Part shown: positions 60,781 through 64,000 of the stretch, in pieces
Layout of the letters: each line of letters opens with the position of its first letter
Numbering within the stretch: position 1 is the stretch's first letter
Source: Sphingopyxis sp. PAMC25046
GTDB lineage: Bacteria > Pseudomonadota > Alphaproteobacteria > Sphingomonadales > Sphingomonadaceae
Length of the DNA stretch: 64,000 bases
Direction: 5' to 3'
NCBI RefSeq assembly: GCF_004795895.1
Contig: NZ_CP039250.1
Location: 4,069,501-4,133,500 of the forward strand
The notes under the pieces: generated by a model
The model's database searches: none
What the model was told of the DNA's origin: nothing
What the model saw: the letters and a program-made list of their open reading frames with translations, nothing else
Made by a program: the position numbers and the translations under genes

Positions 60781-61718
60781 GGTTCCGTCCCATGATGCGG
60801 GGGCTGTTCGGCGCCGTGTTGCTCGCCGCGATTCCCGCTCACGCGCATGAAGCGGCGGACGCGCCCGGCGTGGGGCGCGTCACCATCGCGACGAGCGACG
60901 TCGATCGCTTTTACGCGCTCTATGACGACCCCGCGCTCGCGGCGCAGCCCGAGGTGGTGGCGGCGCGCTATCTTGCCACCCCTTCGCCGGGGCTCGCGGA
61001 ATTCATGGTGATGCGCCGGATCACGCCCGAAAAGCTTGCCGCCGCGCTGGGCAAGAAGCCGCAGGTCTTTGCCGACGCACGCGGCTGCGCGGCGAATCTT
61101 CCCGCGGTGCGCACGCGCCTTGTCGCCGCAACCGACCGCCTCGCGCAAATCTATCCCGCCGCGAAATTTCCGCCGATCACCATCGCGATCGGCCGCGCGA
61201 CGACCGCGGGGACCGCCAATGCGAAGGGGCTCTACATCGGCCTCGAAGCGCTGTGCGCCGCCAAATTCATCGAAGCCGACGACGAGGACCGCTTCGTGCA
61301 CGTCATCGCGCATGAATATATCCATGTGCAGCAGCCGCTGGCGCAGGTCGAGGACCGCGAAGAATCGGTGCTGCGCGCAGCGCTGGTCGAAGGCGCGGCC
61401 GAATTCGTCGCCGAGCGGATGACGGGATCGGTCGCCTATCCGCTGCTTCACCAGTGGGCGAAGGGGCGCGAGAAGGAGCTCGAGACGATCTTCCTCGCCG
61501 AAAAGGACCAGAAGGCGATCGGTTCGCGCTGGCTATACAATCAGAAGGGCGCCGATGGCTGGCCCGGCGACCTGGGTTACTGGGTCGGTTATCGTGTCGC
61601 CAAAGCCTATTACGACCGCACGCCCGACAAGGCGGCGGCGATCAAGGCGATCGTCGAGATGCAGGACCCCGCGGCGTTCCTCGCGGCGAGCGGCTGGACG
61701 CCGGGAATCGCGCTCTAG
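60777..61718 (+). CDS. DUF2268-like predicted Zn-dependent protease, exported
   Basis: A 313-residue protein with a Sec signal (GLFGAVLLAAIPAHA-HE). It has a gluzincin-like zinc motif in FVHVIAHEYIHVQQPL (HEYIH, near residue 180) and a conserved Glu in LVEGAAEFVAERM downstream, which would be the third ligand. GTANAKGLYIGLEALCA fits DUF2268-type predicted proteases. The target is unknown. It is translationally coupled to the DUF885 gene, so the two probably work together on envelope peptides or proteins. It meets the next gene tail to tail, the stops sharing CTAG. Confidence 0.8.
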   Translation: MRFRPMMRGLFGAVLLAAIPAHAHEAADAPGVGRVTIATSDVDRFYALYDDPALAAQPEVVAARYLATPSPGLAEFMVMRRITPEKLAAALGKKPQVFADARGCAANLPAVRTRLVAATDRLAQIYPAAKFPPITIAIGRATTAGTANAKGLYIGLEALCAAKFIEADDEDRFVHVIAHEYIHVQQPLAQVEDREESVLRAALVEGAAEFVAERMTGSVAYPLLHQWAKGREKELETIFLAEKDQKAIGSRWLYNQKGADGWPGDLGYWVGYRVAKAYYDRTPDKAAAIKAIVEMQDPAAFLAASGWTPGIAL

Positions 61719-62164
61719 CCGGGCAGCGGCACAAGGTCGGGTTCAACGAAGGCGCGCCGCGCGGGCACGGAAAACAGCAGCTCGCGGCTGTAGAAGCGCA
61801 GCGGCCAGTCGCGGCGCCCGACGTCGGACAGCAGCAGCGCGTTGACGCGCGCCGCGAGCCCCGTCTCGGCCGTCTCGCGCAGGAATAGCCTGACCCCCGC
61901 GACATAGGCACGCGTAATGCTGTCGTGATAGCCGCCATGATCGTCGTTCACCCCGCCGACGCTCTCGTTGAAGCGGCGGATGAGGCCGGCGATCTCGACA
62001 TCGACGTCGATGTCGGGACGTTCGCTGAGCAGCCAGAGGCAAGCGCCGAGATGCGCCTCGTGAGTCCACGCCTCGCGCGGCAGGGCACAGGCGAGCAAGC
62101 CTTCCCCGATCGCGCGTATCTCTTCGTCGCGCTCGAACAGGCGCGGGGAATATTGGGTGGTCAT
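61715..62164 (-). CDS. Conserved hypothetical protein
   Basis: A 149-residue soluble protein with no signal or membrane segment. Conserved-looking blocks are ACALPREAWTHEAHLGACLW and GGYHDSITRAYVAGVRLFLR, with His residues in WTHEAHL and GYHDS that could bind metal. I recognise similar small proteins in other alphaproteobacteria but no named family. ATG 62164 gives the likely N-terminus (MTTQYSPRLFERDEEIRAIG). It overlaps the preceding plus-strand gene by 4 bases tail to tail and lies 48 bases downstream of pckA's stop on the same strand as pckA would read away. Confidence 0.6.
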   Translation of the reverse strand: MTTQYSPRLFERDEEIRAIGEGLLACALPREAWTHEAHLGACLWLLSERPDIDVDVEIAGLIRRFNESVGGVNDDHGGYHDSITRAYVAGVRLFLRETAETGLAARVNALLLSDVGRRDWPLRFYSRELLFSVPARRAFVEPDLVPLPG

Positions 62165-62212
62165 TGGTCCGGTCCTTCCGGGTGAATGAGCACCCGGAAG
62201 TTTCCGGGTCAA

Positions 62213-63814
<1,602 letters not shown>

Positions 63815-63845
63815 TTGCTTCGCCTTTCCTTGCCGGACAGCGTCT

Positions 63846-63861
63846 TTGCATACCTATGCAA
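63846..63861. promoter_or_regulatory. Palindrome upstream of pckA (possible operator 1)
   Basis: TTGCATA-CC-TATGCAA is a perfect inverted repeat, 32 bases upstream of the pckA start codon. Confidence 0.5.
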
Positions 63862-63864
63862 TGC

Positions 63865-63876
63865 TTAGCGCGCTAA
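63865..63876. promoter_or_regulatory. Palindrome upstream of pckA (possible operator 2)
   Basis: TTAGCGCGCTAA is a perfect 12-base palindrome with central CG, 4 bases beyond the first palindrome. A third palindrome CATGTACATG follows at 63889-63898. Confidence 0.45.
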
Positions 63877-63898
63877 TGGGCTGGCCCGCATGTACATG

Positions 63899-64000
63899 GG
63901 TGCCGACGTGTCCGCCGATTCCGAAATCCCGGCCGCGTTAGCGACGGCGGGGGCCGAGGTCAAAAGATTAACGTGGCGCAGTGCAGCATGTGCGACGAGC
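63899..64000. other. Window end, no supported gene
   Basis: An open plus-strand frame from ATG 63890 runs off the window (MYMGADVSADSEIPAALA), but it shows no recognisable motif and starts inside a palindrome. It is left uncalled; a divergent gene upstream of pckA may begin just beyond the edge. Confidence 0.5.

Noticed and set aside
63890..64000. Partial plus-strand gene at the window end
   Set aside because: No motif, no clear ribosome site, and it begins in a palindrome; too little sequence to support a call.

Overview
The window looks like a chromosomal segment of a sphingomonad (order Sphingomonadales), most likely Sphingopyxis or a close relative. This is inferred from the high GC content, the strong G/C third-position bias, the large Oar-like TonB-dependent receptor, the L21 protein with an Ala/Lys tail, the DciA-DsbA-DsbA-SMC gene order, and the many short palindromic intergenic repeats of the CCCGGACTTGATCCGGG type. 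Almost every gene is an ordinary core or near-core gene. I saw no rRNA, tRNA, CRISPR array, insertion sequence or prophage.

Layout. 1-4.5 kb: small accessory enzymes (GFA-like fragment, DUF6958, three tandem VOC/PhnB proteins, a glutathione transferase), an exported ClpP-fold-like protein and an entericidin-like lipoprotein. 4.7-8.6 kb: the rpmH-rnpA-yidD-yidC-yihA ribosome/membrane-insertion cluster. 8.8-14.6 kb: a second GST, rsmE, a three-gene Tad minor-pilin module and ubiA. 14.7-23.8 kb: smc with two DsbA-like thioredoxins and a DciA-like protein, facing mutY, a serine hydrolase and nudC. 24-28.9 kb: a tiny PspC operon, recF, arsC-like and two different L,D-transpeptidases. 29-33.5 kb: accC-accB-aroQ facing thiS-(VOC)-thiG and a urate-oxidase N-domain membrane protein. 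33.5-39.9 kb: a chain of five genes joined by 4-base overlaps (hemB, two acetyltransferases, a membrane-fused spermidine-synthase-like protein, gamma carbonic anhydrase) plus an M23 endopeptidase. 40.3-46.2 kb: a Suv3-like helicase, an S4 protein, fdxA, clpP and clpX. 46.5-49.9 kb: the TonB receptor. 50.2-55.1 kb: sufE and an enlarged phage-shock-protein (Psp) locus. 55.2-64 kb: rplU-rpmA, an acetyltransferase, DUF937, DUF3597, DUF885, a DUF2268-like protease and pckA.

The most interesting part is the Psp system. The activator PspF (54.0-55.1 kb) faces an operon with a clear sigma-54 promoter. The operon reads: a 56-residue hydrophobic peptide, an intrinsic-terminator-like hairpin, pspA, pspB, pspC, then five more small genes that each encode one membrane segment followed by a coiled coil. 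Four of these five, and also PspB and the PspC tail, end in a related ERI-T-D / EIE-LR motif. A nearly identical sigma-54 promoter lies 29.5 kb away at 24.4 kb, in front of another short hydrophobic peptide and a 59-residue PspC-only protein. Both promoters carry a similar upstream element about 90-125 bases from the predicted start, a good candidate for the PspF binding site. Together this suggests a two-locus PspF regulon with an expanded set of PspB-like subunits.
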